From Neopestalotiopsis rosae (lineage: Eukaryota > Ascomycota > Sordariomycetes > Amphisphaeriales > Sporocadaceae), in the NCBI GenBank assembly GCA_023078685.1, contig JALGAS010000003.1, forward strand, positions 5,456,001 to 5,520,000: DNA of 64,000 nucleotides. Direction: 5' to 3'. Below are positions 44,866 through 57,400 of this stretch, piece after piece. The stretch's first letter is position 1, and each line of letters begins with the position of its first letter. The notes beneath the pieces were generated by a model. That model ran no database searches. It was given only the letters and a program-made list of their open reading frames with translations, and had not been told where the DNA came from. Made by a program: the position numbers and the translations under genes.

Positions 44866-45120
44866 TTAGATCTTGGACACGGGCATGACGGGCGCGTAGA
44901 GAGGCTTGGGCTCGAGGCCGTGTTTCCGGTCGTACCGCGCCGTGGGGTGCTCGCCCATGCTGGTCAGGACGCTCTTGAATTTCTGGCCGAGGGAGCGCTG
45001 CTGCTTTCTGCTTGGTGATGTGGAAGAGGAAGAGGAAGAGGAAGATGCCTTGAGGGCGTCTACTGTGTAGGTGGTCGAGGTGGAGTAGGTTGACGAGGCG
45101 TAAGATGATGGACTCGGCAT
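44866..45120 (-). CDS. Small basic Ser-rich protein (84 residues), unknown function
   Basis: A single exon from ATG 45120 to TAA at 44866-44868. The first 50 residues are Ser/Thr-rich with an eight-Ser run; the last 35 (SLGQKFKSVLTSMGEHPTAR, then a tail ending LYAPVMPVSKI) look structured and like a conserved tail. There is no signal peptide or cysteine pair. The upstream in-frame extension to 45216 uses a non-ATG start. Support is moderate: composition and an intact ORF in good context, with no recognised domain. Confidence 0.5.
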   Translation of the reverse strand: MPSPSSYASSTYSTSTTYTVDALKASSSSSSSSTSPSRKQQRSLGQKFKSVLTSMGEHPTARYDRKHGLEPKPLYAPVMPVSKI

Positions 45121-47127
45121 CTTGACTTTGTTTGTGTGGTTGTTCTGAAGTGTTGTGTTTGTTATTTTGGTGGTGGAGTGGGTGTGTTTGTGTAGGTAAA
45201 TGTGAGCTCGAAACAATTTGTATCTTATGTGTGGGTTATTTAATTGATCCTCTGGGAATTGATCCTGTAAGAATGGATTGTGCTAGTATTTTTAGCCTTG
45301 TGGTGATGGCTGATGTAAGATGTTTATCTGAGAAAGATGGTTATAAGTAGAGAAAATGTCTTGGAACCAGATTGAATAGACTTGGCACGTGAATATATAT
45401 ACTCATTAGACCTTCAAGTCTTCGGCATACAAGAGCTCGCTTAATAATTGTTTAGGACGTTCCGGTTTCAGGGTGTGTGGTAGGCATCAATTATTGTTGC
45501 CTGCCTTGAATTAGTTCGCGGTGACGACGCCTCTAGCATTCATGATGTGTTATGCGTTGTTGCCCATACGAGCGAGTTCCCCATCCATCCTACATGCAAG
45601 TTTTCTCAGTCTCAGTCACATAGCCCAATCGGGTTGCTTGGTACTTTTGGAATGGGGGTCTGTATGGGGAGTTCAAAGCCTCCAAAAGCTGTAAGGTTGA
45701 CTCAGTTGCGTTGTTCCCTGGGTCCTAATATCTGACCAAGTATCTTTACCCAGACTATAAGCGTGCTAGTGGGGGCCGTGATAGCCATAGTAGGCATGGT
45801 CAACATGGAGCTCCAAATAAGCTCGGCCTGATTTTTCTTTATTCTGGCTGCCTGACGCCTCAAAACGTGACCACAAGTCCTATAATCCGAATTCCGGCTG
45901 CAAAGATGAAGAACTTTTGCTTAAGAGAAGAAGAGAATTTCACCATTACTACCTTGTTTTTGCTTTCTCCATTATTGTTCGGAATTGCCTACCCGAACGG
46001 ATTGGTTAAGCAATGTTTTGGCTAGGTCACAGTCCGTGCTGGATCAATTGACCAATCATGTCCAAAGTTCCTTGTCGCAAATGAGACGGGGTTCTATAAT
46101 GTTTTTTTTTTTCGTCGTCATAGGACAAGGCTCTCTTGTTGCTGTCGAGGACTTTTGTAAGGTGCATTTGCTTATTGTCATGTATATCTCTCCGGGCTTA
46201 TCTGTCAACCATTTCTGCAAGGCATGAAGGCGGAATAGAAAGACCACGTGGGAAACAATTATCATATCATGTCAATTCAATGTTTTTAGTGTCGTTGCCG
46301 AGTTGTAAAAGTCTCGGCATTTAGTTCCTCATAATTGTGGCTAGCTGCATGCATCCGTCCAAGCCACAAAATCCTACTCAGGATGAATCATACAAAATCA
46401 ATCCAAGATTGTACGTACATACGTAGTTTGTTTTCTCACACTAGCAGTGACTCATGCCGGGGTTATCAGCATGGATGGCTGTGGAGTTTGAACAAGTGCA
46501 CAAGTTGCAGTGAGCCAGTGAGCAAATGGAAAACCCTGCACTCAAAAGTACTTGTATGATATTCTTGATAAGTATTCGACATTGTTGCTTTTTGTGGTCA
46601 ACTGTTTGATCATACAGTAAATGTGCCTTGCGGTGCCTCCGACTGCTGATTATTACTTGCAGCGCCTTTCACCGGAATCCAGACTCATCGAAAATGTTGA
46701 TTTGAAATGTTTTCGGGGGTTAAACTCGTGGGTTTCGGCATACTTACGCTCTTATCGGAGTTCGGACTTTAGAACTCGAGTGTGCTTACGGGGGCGCTCC
46801 GGACCGACTACGGCATTGTACAACATCGGCTTCCTATCTAATTCATTGCCGCAAACGGAGTCATGGGTTCAAGGAAAGCCGCGTGATGAATTCAATCTTG
46901 TAGAGTACCCATTTCGCGCTGCCAACTGGTGTGTGGTTTGTTGATTAAGAAAAAAGAAAGAAAAGAAAAAAGAACTCCCACGCTGCATCAATGCCTCCGA
47001 ACAATTATTTCCCACCCCCTTTAAACTCACTCTACTTATCTATGGTTTCATTGGGATTCGATAACACAGGCAGAAACGGCTGCCACGCAACATACTCTCT
47101 TTGCCTCGTCTAAATCATTGCCACAGG
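45121..47127. other. 2 kb intergenic interval
   Basis: The promoter of the small minus-strand gene lies at the left end and the 3' flank of the BTB gene at the right. A 107-codon plus-strand frame at 46621-46944 starts with ATG but has no recognisable domain; I do not call it. Confidence 0.5.
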
Positions 47128-48173
47128 TCACCGCTCCATGATCCCTCCCTCTGAGCCCCAATCGGAGTCGTGGGTCAAGTCGATAATCTCATCGCCTGCA
47201 TCCTCTGCCCAATTTGAATTGACATCAGCAATATCAATACAGGCATTCAATCGTAATAGATCCAATAGATGGGTGAACTCGTTCATAGTGATATCGTGTT
47301 TGTCGCACACCTCGCTATGCTCATTTCTGCAAGTGTCTTCGTAGGATGCGTAACGCATATCTTCCATGATCTGGCATATGGGTACCTTATCCAACCTGTA
47401 TGGGTTGCACCTGTGATTGAGGAGAAGTTGGAACTTGTCCTGGCGTCTGAAGCCCCAGGGGCAGGTGGCCACGGTGCCTGCTTCCTGGTACATGAGCTTC
47501 AGAAGCTCGTGCCGCAGTTCGCTTCTCTCCGCTTTCATCATGCCTAAAATTTTGACTTAGTCAGTCATACGCTTAGCAATTCCGCTGAATGGATTCATTA
47601 TTGAATCTGAAGAAATGGCTCACTGAAGATTTTTGGTGTCAGGACTTGGCAGATGGCATTGTGGTTCTCCAACTCGGAGAACGGTTCGGTATAGTCCGCG
47701 ATTAATTTTGCACTGAGGTTCTTGAAGGTATCATCGGCGCCGAACGCCGCCGCAGCCGCAAGAAGGTATCCTGCGTCGACAAAGCTAGGTCTTTGAGCAG
47801 CATTAAGCCAGTGCGCCTGAGCGAATAGTAGTGCCTTGGACATCTCGTACTTTCTTGCCAGCAAGGCGACTTGTAGTATTTGTTCTGGCGGGAGAAGCGA
47901 GGGCAGCATGTCGGGCTGATGGTGCAGCACGCAGGAGATTATGTCCAATGCTGCAGCATTGTCATCCTCTAACCGAACTGTTTGTATTGACGATGTGCCT
48001 TCGGAAGTAGGAGAAACAGATTCTGGCCGTCTTATGCTGTTCCTAATTTTGTGGGCGAGTATTTTCGAGCTGTAACTGATGACGTGGGATTGCACTCGCA
48101 GCCGCAATTTCTCAGGTCCAACCTCCAAGACGATGTCCCCTAGGGGGCGCATTTCTGTTGACCAATTTTGCAT
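47128..48173 (-). CDS. BTB/POZ-domain protein
   Basis: Exons are 48173-47624 and 47543-47128; the 80-nt intron has donor GTGAGC and acceptor TTTTAG and is in phase, giving 321 residues. Residues 10-110 form a BTB fold as found in the large fungal BTB group: GDIVLEVGPEKLRLRVQSHV, YSSKILAHKI, then DIISCVLHHQPDMLP and the LALLARKYEM-like helix (QVALLARKYEMSKALLF). The second half is helical, with several Cys, and ends acidic (EIIDLTHDSDWGSEGG). BTB domains mediate dimerisation or Cullin-3 binding; the target here is unknown. Such genes are multi-copy and variable among ascomycetes. Confidence 0.8.
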
Positions 48174-49370
48174 GGCTAGTCGCAGAAGGGAAAAGGGAGA
48201 CAGAACTTATGGGAAAGGAAAAAGGAACTGGAACCACACGGCACAAACGAGAATACTTTGATATCTGGCAAAGTGAGCACGTCGATTGCCGAAATGAATT
48301 TTCTCGTGGTCAATAAGGGCAAAAGTCTGATTTTGGAACCCCTTTGCCAAAGGCTAGATGCTTTATACAGAAGTATGCCAAATTGTTATGCTCGAAGTTC
48401 AAAAAATAAAGGAAAAAGTCTAGAGTGGTCTCTTGAGACAAATAACAACAAACCTTACAGCCTACCTCTGGTAGCGGGCAGAGGAAGGGCCTGGTTCAAG
48501 GAAAGTCCATTGGGAGAACCGATTGTTGAAACGTACGTCAGGCATATATTTGGCACATTGTCAACTTACGAAGGGCAGGCTCTTCTCAGGTTCGCTCGAG
48601 AGCCATGAAAGTTGACTAATGATTATCTCCGGGCCCGAGTAAAGGAAGTGCCATGCTCAAATACGGAGTTCATTAGGGAACATTGCTGGATGCAAAATCA
48701 AAACTGCAAAGCCATCAAGTTACTTAAACAGCCACGTATCTGCAATTGCTTTGGGTTTGACGGAAAATTAGAATCAAAGAGAAGATAGTCACCAAATTAG
48801 GACGGGAAGCTGCCATACAGGTCACTTCCATATACCAGTGCATCAGAATCGAGTTGCACAGCTCGCTCATTGCTGCATTGTACCTTTGCTGCAATGGTCC
48901 ATATGATCCAGTTTGCCCCCAGAGCTCAAGGTCCTTGAAGCTCAGAATAAAGTTGATGTATATTATTACACAATAAGACTTCCCAATAGATAAATGAACA
49001 CTTCTATCTAAAATAATCATAAAACCTCATTGAAATCCTTCGGGTCGAGTATGCGCTGCATCTTTCCAATCACTGGAAATGGAGCTTGGGCGGGCAGTTG
49101 CGCTTAGCAAGGATGGGTCATGTACAATTAGGTAAGCAAGTTCCTAGCATTTCTGAGAGCTCCATGTTTAGAAGTGGCAGGCAGCTCCCTCATGACGCAG
49201 GCGCCAAAAGGCAACCAAAAAAAGGACAAAGCTGATTGCACAAACAGATTTCGTGAAACCGCAAAAGCAATCAAAAACTTACATTCTTCTCATCCTCAAC
49301 ACCTTTCGAGACGTCGGACGATCTTCAAACCAATTCAAGCTCCCACTAATAATACAGATATCCGCTCGCC
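48174..49370. other. Divergent intergenic region
   Basis: About 1.2 kb between the BTB gene and the ADC17-like gene. A 98-codon minus-strand frame at 48724-49020 has no domain support and is not called. Confidence 0.5.
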
Positions 49371-49955
49371 ATGTCGTCGGAAGCTGCGCCCATAGACCCC
49401 GCGCGCTTCGCCGAAGCCCTCAAGGACCTCCCCGCCAGCAGCCTGGCACTCAAGGTCCTGGAGCTGCGCAACTCAATCGCCCACCTCGATTACTCCAACG
49501 AGGAGCTCAAGCCCTTTGCCGAAGGCACTGCATCCGCCCTGGACTCGAATGCCGCCCCGAATGAGCCCGACCAAGACTGCATAGACGCCATCAAGGAGAA
49601 CGAGGCCGTCATTGAGCGCATGCAGCACCGGATAGAGCTCATTCGCGCCGAGGTCGAGGATCGTGGCTTGAGCTGGAACGAGTTCAAGGGCAAGACTGAC
49701 GATGAGAAGAAGGAAGAAGGCTCCGATACACAGGCAAGCAGTGAGGCACAGGCACATGCCCCAGTAAACGGTACAAACGGCGTCAATGGCCAGGCAGCTT
49801 CCACGAACGAGAATGGGCAGCACTCTGCCTGGACCGACGGCACTTTCACAACTGGCACGATACGGGGGCTCGGTGACGAGGAGCTACTGCGCCGACTACA
49901 AGAACGATTGCCCGAAATGCAAGACGATGACGAGGAAGGTGGCATGCACCTTTGA
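49371..49955 (+). CDS. TMA17/ADC17-like proteasome-assembly chaperone
   Basis: A single exon, 194 residues. Two helical blocks match yeast Tma17/Adc17 in spacing and residues: FAEALKDLPASSLALKVLEL followed by RNSIAHLDYSNEELK, and DAIKENEAVIERMQHRIELI. Adc17 is a stress-induced chaperone that helps assemble the Rpt3-Rpt6 pair of the proteasome base. The C-terminal half is a variable Ser/Ala/Asn linker ending in RGLGDEELLRRLQERLPEM and an acidic tail, not present in yeast. ATG at 49371 follows CTCGCC. The match is by motif pattern only, so moderate confidence. Confidence 0.65.
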   Translation: MSSEAAPIDPARFAEALKDLPASSLALKVLELRNSIAHLDYSNEELKPFAEGTASALDSNAAPNEPDQDCIDAIKENEAVIERMQHRIELIRAEVEDRGLSWNEFKGKTDDEKKEEGSDTQASSEAQAHAPVNGTNGVNGQAASTNENGQHSAWTDGTFTTGTIRGLGDEELLRRLQERLPEMQDDDEEGGMHL

Positions 49956-51219
49956 GCCAGCATGTCCTAGCCACCCATGAAGATGACCTTGGGAGCAGCG
50001 AGTTCTCGATTTACTTGCCGCTCAGATGAGTTGGGTCCTCGGCGCCAGGAAAGGACCAAGGGAAACGACTAGTACGAGAGTGCTTGAGGATACGAGCGCC
50101 CTCGGAGACACAATGGGGCAACCGACAATCACCCCATTCGGCCGAACCATCTTGTCATCTTTCGCGATACAGACTTTTGCAAGAGGCATGAATGACACAA
50201 AACTCGGTCATCTCAAACTCAGATCCTGGCCATTAGCCCAAGCTCAGGCGACGATTTGCCGTTACCGCCACGACACTGTTCGAGGGTTTTCGGGCATATT
50301 GGTAGTCACCTACTCTTATGGCCTTTGCATATATGACTTTGCAGCACCACCAGCACATACCACTGGAACCAAGACCTGATACTTCGACTGTTTCTCTGGC
50401 TTGCAATACTTGCAAATTACGCGCCAAAGTGCGGAAATCTGCTCTTCTGCATGTGTAACGAACGAGATATGAACACTTTCCCCATGGCCCTCGTGATAGC
50501 CACAGCGCATGTGGCCTCAACAGACCATAGGACATACCCTAAAGAAATGCATCTTCGAGCAAATATGGCAAATGCTGCATTCTATTAGTCATTTAGACTT
50601 GGTTGGAACTCCAAAGGTTCGTGGATTTAGGTGATCGTTGCCACCGGCCAAAACTTTGAGGCTTAGCGAACCATCATCACCCATCGATCTTGTGAGCTTG
50701 TCGTGTCACTGATCGTGCGACGACCATTATTCAAAAGACAAATGTCTCGTGAGAAGACAATGGCTACTCTCTTTGTTTCTTGTCAATGTTTCTCGCCCCG
50801 CAGTCCCACTGTGGATTACCCCGCCAAAAGAGCTCTATAATACCTGTACGTGAATGAACTCGATGCTATACTTTGACACTCAGACTCACATCTATATATA
50901 AGGTGCCAAAATCAGTGCTGGCAGTGGCGACGAAGTGTCTGTTGCAAGCACAACTGAATGAATAAGGTGCGACTTCGTCCGATGTGTATGCAAACAAAGG
51001 AAAGAACGGCTTCGCTTGCGTCACTGGCCCGTCTACCATTCAGTCCACCTTGATGGCCGCGATTCTTACCCAAAGCCAAGTCCGGCCCATCAAGGTTCAC
51101 AGTCACTGTTTCTACAAAGGCATCTATCTCTACCTTGGATTTATAAATTCTCGACGATTCTCATTCCTCTTGCAGTCATTTGCCGTTTATCGTTCATTGC
51201 ACATACGTTATCGCCAAGT
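49956..51219. other. Intergenic region
   Basis: About 1.3 kb with no supportable gene. The frame of the next gene is open upstream to 51016 but has no ATG before 51220. AT-rich with TATATATA near 50892. Confidence 0.5.
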
Positions 51220-52251
51220 ATGGATCTCTCCGTGTTCCCGTCTGAGCTGGTTCTCCAGGTTGTCAAGCACATGGACATGGCGACCTTGCCCATGTTTATG
51301 ATCACAAATAAGACCAACTACTCCCTTGTTCGTTCCTATGAGCGTTCAATCTGCAAGGCAAAACTGGCTGGCAGCACGGCGCTTGCTACCGACCGCAACA
51401 TTCTCTCTTCCAGCGAGGTGTACCGCGATGTGTGCTCTCCCGAAACTTTCCCCTGGGTGTGCGAACTGGAACTGCGCGAGCGTCGCATCACCGATATCAT
51501 TCACAGTGGTTACATTGACGTGACCTCGCCGCCAGGCCTTCAACCCCTGACAACTGTACAACAAAGGCGTTTTATTGCTTTAGTCGAGCGATCCATGCGA
51601 CACTGCGATGCCATTGCCGACGTAGCTGCCAATACACCAGATGCCCTACCAGAGTACGACTACACCTTGGTCAGTGCCGGATTTTGGGGTCAAGCGGCGC
51701 GACTACCGACATCGATGCGTACCCGTAATCCTTTTACCAACACACCCGCGCGCAGCGCCCAGATTGAATACCTTAAATCGCTCTCGGTCGAAGATTTAGC
51801 AGCACTATATGTGACCATTACGGCTGGCTCTAATGGCCACGTGCAAGACCGGCCCGACATTCAAGCAGACCCCAGCCTTGCCGAACGGATCACAGTGTTT
51901 GAGGAGTGCATTCTCCGTCACGGCACCTGGTTCTTGTGGGCTCAGGTATCCGCCCAGGCAAAGAAAAAGAAGTGGATGAATACATTTAGCGAGGCCGACG
52001 ACGATGACACACAGACGGAGCGAAAGCTCGCGTGTAGAAACTTGACGCTAAGAGAGATGACGGGCTATATGTTGATCGCCGGAATGTCGGAGCTGGTTGA
52101 GTGGGAGACTGGTGCTGCTGACATACCGCCAGGTCTGCGTATGAGCCTCCTTGAGGTTGCAGAGAGCCGGTTTGAAGACGACGAGGGACGACCGCCCGTA
52201 TATCACTTATACAAGTTGATTAGAAAGTTGGTTTTCGAAGGCAAGGAATGA
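51220..52251 (+). CDS. F-box-like protein, unknown target
   Basis: A single exon of 343 residues from ATG 51220, the first ATG in the frame. Residues 3-42 resemble a degenerate F-box (LSVFPSELVLQVVKHMDMAT, then a Leu/Tyr helix), which would bind Skp1 in an SCF ubiquitin ligase. The rest is helical with no LRR, WD or kelch repeats; blocks such as ERSMRHCDAIADVAAN and FEECILRHGTWFLWAQ are reminiscent of a fungal-specific family of F-box-like proteins. Function is unknown. Confidence 0.7.
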   Translation: MDLSVFPSELVLQVVKHMDMATLPMFMITNKTNYSLVRSYERSICKAKLAGSTALATDRNILSSSEVYRDVCSPETFPWVCELELRERRITDIIHSGYIDVTSPPGLQPLTTVQQRRFIALVERSMRHCDAIADVAANTPDALPEYDYTLVSAGFWGQAARLPTSMRTRNPFTNTPARSAQIEYLKSLSVEDLAALYVTITAGSNGHVQDRPDIQADPSLAERITVFEECILRHGTWFLWAQVSAQAKKKKWMNTFSEADDDDTQTERKLACRNLTLREMTGYMLIAGMSELVEWETGAADIPPGLRMSLLEVAESRFEDDEGRPPVYHLYKLIRKLVFEGKE

Positions 52252-52734
52252 TTGAAAATAGTACGGACACTTTGAATTACATTAATCAAGTATTAGACAG
52301 CGCTGCGATGATGCAGAGTACCCTCTTCAGGTACGAATATACCCCAATGTAAATAGCTGCAGAGCAATTTGACCACAATACATGACTCTTACAAGGACCC
52401 TGTTCTCGGTGAATGAGCAGTGACGTGGCGTCCACGTTCTCTTACTTGGCCTGTTCTTGAGCTGCCAGAGCAGTTCAATGGGTAATAGAGTACATGTGCG
52501 GATTCAGTTTGGACTCTGGACCCGATTTTGCCGCCCGTCTGTGACACTGCATTCAGCTCTAGTGTCGCCGGAAGGTTTCCCTTTAATCGGGGCAAATCGG
52601 GGCTCCGGCACCAGCTCCAAGACATTGGGCGGAGCAACAAAAGCAATTGAGAAATCACTTCTTGACTTAGATCTCGTTGCTGCTAAATTTGGCCACCCCT
52701 CAAATCGTCGCAACCATCTCTGGAATGATACAAA
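52252..52734. promoter_or_regulatory. Promoter region of the amidohydrolase
   Basis: About 0.5 kb between two genes on the same strand. No specific site identified. Confidence 0.4.
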
Positions 52735-53715
52735 ATGACGCCCCCTCTAATCACCCTGGAGGAGCATTTCCTGTCCGAGAGCGCCGATGATGCTCTGAGG
52801 GCCCTCTACTCGGAGCAAGTGGGGAACATCCCCGAGCTCGCGGCCAAGCTCTCGGATCTCGGACCTATACGCCTACGGTCCATGGACGAGAACAACGTCT
52901 CGATACAAGTCGTATCCCACGGTCCCGGACCAATGCAGCCGGCGCAGTGCCGCGGCGCCAATGACCAGCTCGCGGCCGCGGTCAAGGCCCACCCGGACCG
53001 CTTCGCCGGCTTTGCGGTCCTGCCCGTCTCGGACCCGGACGCGGCCGCCAGTGAGCTCACCCGCTGCGTCCGGGAATTGGGGTTCGTCGGCGCCCTGATT
53101 GATAACCGCTGCGGCAACACGTATTATGACGGCGCGGCGTACGAGCCCCTGTGGGCCGCGGCGCAGGAGCTCGACGTGCCCATCTACCTGCACCCGACGT
53201 GGCCGTCGGGAGAGCAGCTGGACCTGCTGTACACGGGCAATTTCGCGCGGTCCGCCACGCTGTCACTCTCGGCGTCGGGATGGGGCTGGCACTCGGACGT
53301 GGCGCTACACATACTGCGTCTCTTTGCCGCGGGCGTGTTTGATCGGTTCCCCCGCCTCAAGATCATCGCTGGCCACATGGGCGAGATGCTGCCGTTTATG
53401 CTGGACCGCATCGTGCAGCTGAGCCCGCGCTGGGGTGCTCGGGAGCGCGGGTTTGGCGAGGTGTACCGGGCTAATCTTTGGATTACTACTAGTGGTGTCT
53501 GGAGCGTTGATCCCATGGCTACTATACTGCGTAATACGCCGATGGATCATATCCTGTATAGTGTTGATTACCCGTTTGCTCGGAATGAGAATGGGCTCAA
53601 GTTCATGCGGGACCTTGAGGCTAGTGGGTTGGTGAGCGCTGAGCAGTTGGATATGATTGCTTATAAGAATGCTGAGAGGTTGCTTGGACTTAATGTTACC
53701 AAGAAGACGTTTTGA
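52735..53715 (+). CDS. Amidohydrolase-2 family enzyme, dihydroxybenzoate/resorcylate decarboxylase type
   Basis: A single exon, 326 residues, in the ACMSD-like branch of the amidohydrolase superfamily. Metal and catalytic positions are visible: Glu9 and His11 in LEEHF, His153 in YLHPTW, His214 in IAGHMGEMLPF and Asp278 in YSVDYPF. The closest functional group is the cofactor-free aromatic decarboxylases (2,3-dihydroxybenzoate, gamma-resorcylate, salicylate), which reversibly decarboxylate phenolic acids from lignin or plant defence compounds. The substrate cannot be read from the sequence. There is no transporter or regulator next to it. Composition changes within the gene: up to about base 53460 codons are GC-rich, after that GT/AT-richer. 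Confidence 0.87.
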   Translation: MTPPLITLEEHFLSESADDALRALYSEQVGNIPELAAKLSDLGPIRLRSMDENNVSIQVVSHGPGPMQPAQCRGANDQLAAAVKAHPDRFAGFAVLPVSDPDAAASELTRCVRELGFVGALIDNRCGNTYYDGAAYEPLWAAAQELDVPIYLHPTWPSGEQLDLLYTGNFARSATLSLSASGWGWHSDVALHILRLFAAGVFDRFPRLKIIAGHMGEMLPFMLDRIVQLSPRWGARERGFGEVYRANLWITTSGVWSVDPMATILRNTPMDHILYSVDYPFARNENGLKFMRDLEASGLVSAEQLDMIAYKNAERLLGLNVTKKTF

Positions 53716-54457
53716 TGAAAGGAAAGAACGAAGCCACGGTGCTGTTTAGAGGACTGGCTACCGACAATGGTTGCTGCTGCTAAAGAAGGCAAGGAAGATG
53801 GACCCCTCCCCCAACCCAATCAGTGCCTTTGTACTTCCGTCCATACTATTCGGTGATGCATTATATTCAAAATGCCAAAATGTGTTACTTTGTCTGTATG
53901 AAATATAACCAACGTCATTTTGTCTTGTCTTCTCTTTCTCCACAAACCAAGGAAATAACAGTAATGGAAGACGCTGCTGCGAATTCGATCGTAGAGCGCT
54001 CTCGGTTTTGGTTGAAACATTCGGATATCGTCATATGGACAAGGGCAAATTGAGCGCTCGAGAGGGGCGAACACAAGAATCGTCGGCCAAGGGTCGTAGT
54101 TGGACTTCTTTTTCTTAATATCAACATCAGTACATCCACGCCAAACTATCGTCAACACTATTCCACCACCATATCTCACAGCACTATCTAATCAACCCAT
54201 TTCAAAACGGCGGATTATAGTATAACTCTTTTTGCATCCAATCATCATTCTCACCGGGTGGTAGAACTTGAACACCTTTTTCGTATCGGAATAGGTTGAG
54301 ATGTGATTATCTCTATCCTTCAAACCAAGTGATCCCCGCGAAGACAAGTTTTTGTGAAGTCATCATGATATATATTGTGCTGACAAATACTGTGATCGGC
54401 AACTCACTACAGGAAACTAACCGATATCACCGACCCCCTCGCTCGCTCGAGACAGGT
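53716..54457. other. Convergent intergenic region
   Basis: About 0.74 kb, AT-rich, the 3' flanks of the amidohydrolase and HET-ankyrin genes. No gene seen. Confidence 0.55.
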
Positions 54458-57400
54458 TTATTTTAGCTGGGCCTTGGAAGCGTTCCCTGGGCGTTGAATT
54501 TGATTCAACTGCTCGGCAACTAGCCATACCACCTCCCTGTTGCCACTTTGGACGGCTAGTTGTAGCAGAGTCCGGCCATTCCCATCGACGGCCTCGACAT
54601 CTGCCCCAGTGTGCTTCAGTAGGGCCGCTACGATGGATTTGTCGCTGTTGGCGACAGCGAGCGACAGTGGTGTACGCATGTCGCGACTAGCTAAGTCCTG
54701 TCTTGCGTTCTTCTTTAAAAGCAAGTCAACGACTTCTCCGTGTCCATTTTCGACAGCCAGAGATAGGGCGGTGCGTTTCAAACCGTCTAGACAGTCTAGA
54801 TAGTTCTCATCATCATTGCATTCAAGCAACATACCTGCCAACTTGCCGTTTCCCCGCTCCGCGACAACATGAAGAACTGTTCGCTTGTGGCAATCAGGAA
54901 TCCGTAGGGCGTTATCCCGTGTTTTTAGCAGAATTTCAACAGCCGTCTCTCGGTTGCAATCGGCTGCCAAGAATAGCGGTGTGCGATTCAGCGTGTCTTG
55001 GACAGTCCGCACCGCTTCCTTACTCAGAAGGAGGCGAAGTATGTCATCACTTCCTGTCTCTGCCGCATAGTGTAGGGCCGTTTTCCCCGTTGTATCACGG
55101 AGGTCGAGGTCGATCGTATCCTTCAAGTCTTCAGCCAGGAAGAGTTTCGCAACCTCATCATGTTTGTTCCTCACAGCAATTAGAAGTGCAGTCCGTCCTT
55201 TCGAGTCGGTTTGATTGATCATTACACTTTTGTCAGCTTCTGCGTTCTTGCGAGTGATATTTTCGAGAAGGATTTTCACAATGCTTTGATTTCCAGTCTT
55301 CGCTGCCCAGAGTAGGGGTGTCTGCAGGTTTGAGTCTGGAATACAAGGATCTGCACCAACGCTGAGCAGGAGGTTGACAACGTCATCCTTTTTCTCCTTG
55401 GCCGCTATAAGAATAGCTGAACTGCCACGTCGGTCTGTTACATCTTTATTGACGCTCCGCTCCAAGAGTAGTGTGACCATCGGTACGAAGCCCCACGCAG
55501 CCATTTTCAGGAACAAATCCTCGATATTCTGACTTCGTGGGTTGAAATCGACCTCCCGCGCTAATAGTAACCGGGCGATGTGGTGGTGACCAGCTTTGGC
55601 AGCAAGAAGCCAAGCCTTCTGCTTCAAATTGTCCCGAACATGAGGATCTGCTTTGTTGTTGACCAAGATCTCCACAATCTCGATATTATTGTTTTTTGTT
55701 GCGATATGTAATACGGTTTGCCCTTCCTGGACAATGATATTAGGGTCCGCCCCGTTGCTGAGTAGGACCCGTGTCACTGCTGCCCAGCCTTCCTGGACTG
55801 CCAGACATAGAGGTGTCTGCTGATGGTTATCCATGGCGTCTAGCATCATGTTCGGGCCCCCTCTCTTCATGTAAAGCTTCGCCATAAAGTGGTCACCTCG
55901 TTTTGCAGCCCAATGTAATGGGGTAAGACCGTCCTCGTCCGTAGCCCACAACTCTGCGCCCTTGTTTAGCAAGGCTTCTGCAACGACTGCATAGCCTTGC
56001 TGGGTTGCAAATATAAGGGCTTTCCGTTGGGATATCAACGCATCTCGTACGTTCACCTCCTCTTCCAGAAGTGTTTCGACGACGGACTCAAAGCCTTTCT
56101 CCGCGGCTACCTGCCACGGTTTGTTGTTAGAAGAATCTTGAAGGTCGGAAACAGCGTTGCTCTCGCGGAGCAGCTTGACGATGTCGCGTGATCCACCCAA
56201 GGCTGCTCGATGAAGCGGAGTTTGGCCATTTTTTGATCTGGCATTGGGATTCGCCCTTTCAGCGAGTAACAACCGAACAACGCTTGTCGATGCCCGCTCT
56301 GCTGCGAGATGGAGAGCCTCATCTAAAGCATGGATCTCAGCTTTCCACACAAGTAGACTCCTCACCACGCCGTCGTGACCTCCCCAGGCAGCGTGGTGAA
56401 GCGCGGTCATGTTCTGGCTGTCTTTAGAATTTGGATTCGCATTTCCCTTCAACAGCTTGTCGACAACTTCCTGGTTTCCATTAACCGTAGCCAACGTAAG
56501 AGCAGTTCTTCCTGTTGAATCGCGGCCATTGGGATTTATGTTGGCCGCCAAAAGATGGTGTACTATGCTTCTGTTATCCCTTTCAGCGGCACGTCGTAAT
56601 GCCTCAGGCCCCATCCAATCGTTGATGCTGCCCCTGACTTCCTGATTGGATAGCAACAGTTTGACTATGGATTCGAAGCCGTGCTCGGTGGCCAGCATCA
56701 GAGCTGTACGCTTTTTCTTATCATACGCCACATTTCCGATGCCTCTCCGAAGCAGTTTTTCCACCACTTGAACGTGTCCTCCCATCGTAGCCACATGCAA
56801 GGCAGTACCCTCTTGTTGTTGAAACGTCACATCGGCTTGGTGTTTGAGGAGGACCCCTACAAGTTCAGTCCAACCTCTCCGAGATGCCACGAGCAATGCT
56901 TCATTTACTGCCGTCATGTCTTGGTTGGTCGCGTCGGACGTGGAAAGTAGACTGTCAACAATATCTGCGTGACCTTTGTCCATTGCTCTCTGCCACGCCT
57001 TCTTCCTTTCGTAGTCGAGGAGACTCGAGTCGGAGTCTTTTTCCTGAAGATACTTCACAATCTGACTGTGTCCGCTTTCAGCTGCCAGCATCAGCGCCGT
57101 GCGGCCCGTGTCGTCGCGAGCGTCTAGATACACATCTTCGCTTCTGTGACGTTTGGACTGTTCTTTTTCCTTGTCTGTAAGAAGACGGACGATGGAATCA
57201 TGGCCATTTTGCGCGGCTCTCATCAAAGCTGTGCGGGATTTGTTGTCCGGAAGATTAGGATTTGCTTTCTCCTGAAGAAGGGCCATAACAGAGCTCTCGT
57301 GGCCTCCTTCGGCTGCTAGCAGGAGCGATGTTCGGCCTCTTTTATCCTGCTTGTCAGGATCAATGGACTGGTCTGTCAAAAGAAGCTCATGAACTATTTC

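Noticed and set aside
51016..51219. N-terminal extension of the F-box-like protein
   Set aside because: The extension begins with TTG and contains no ATG; the first ATG at 51220 starts the F-box-like motif.
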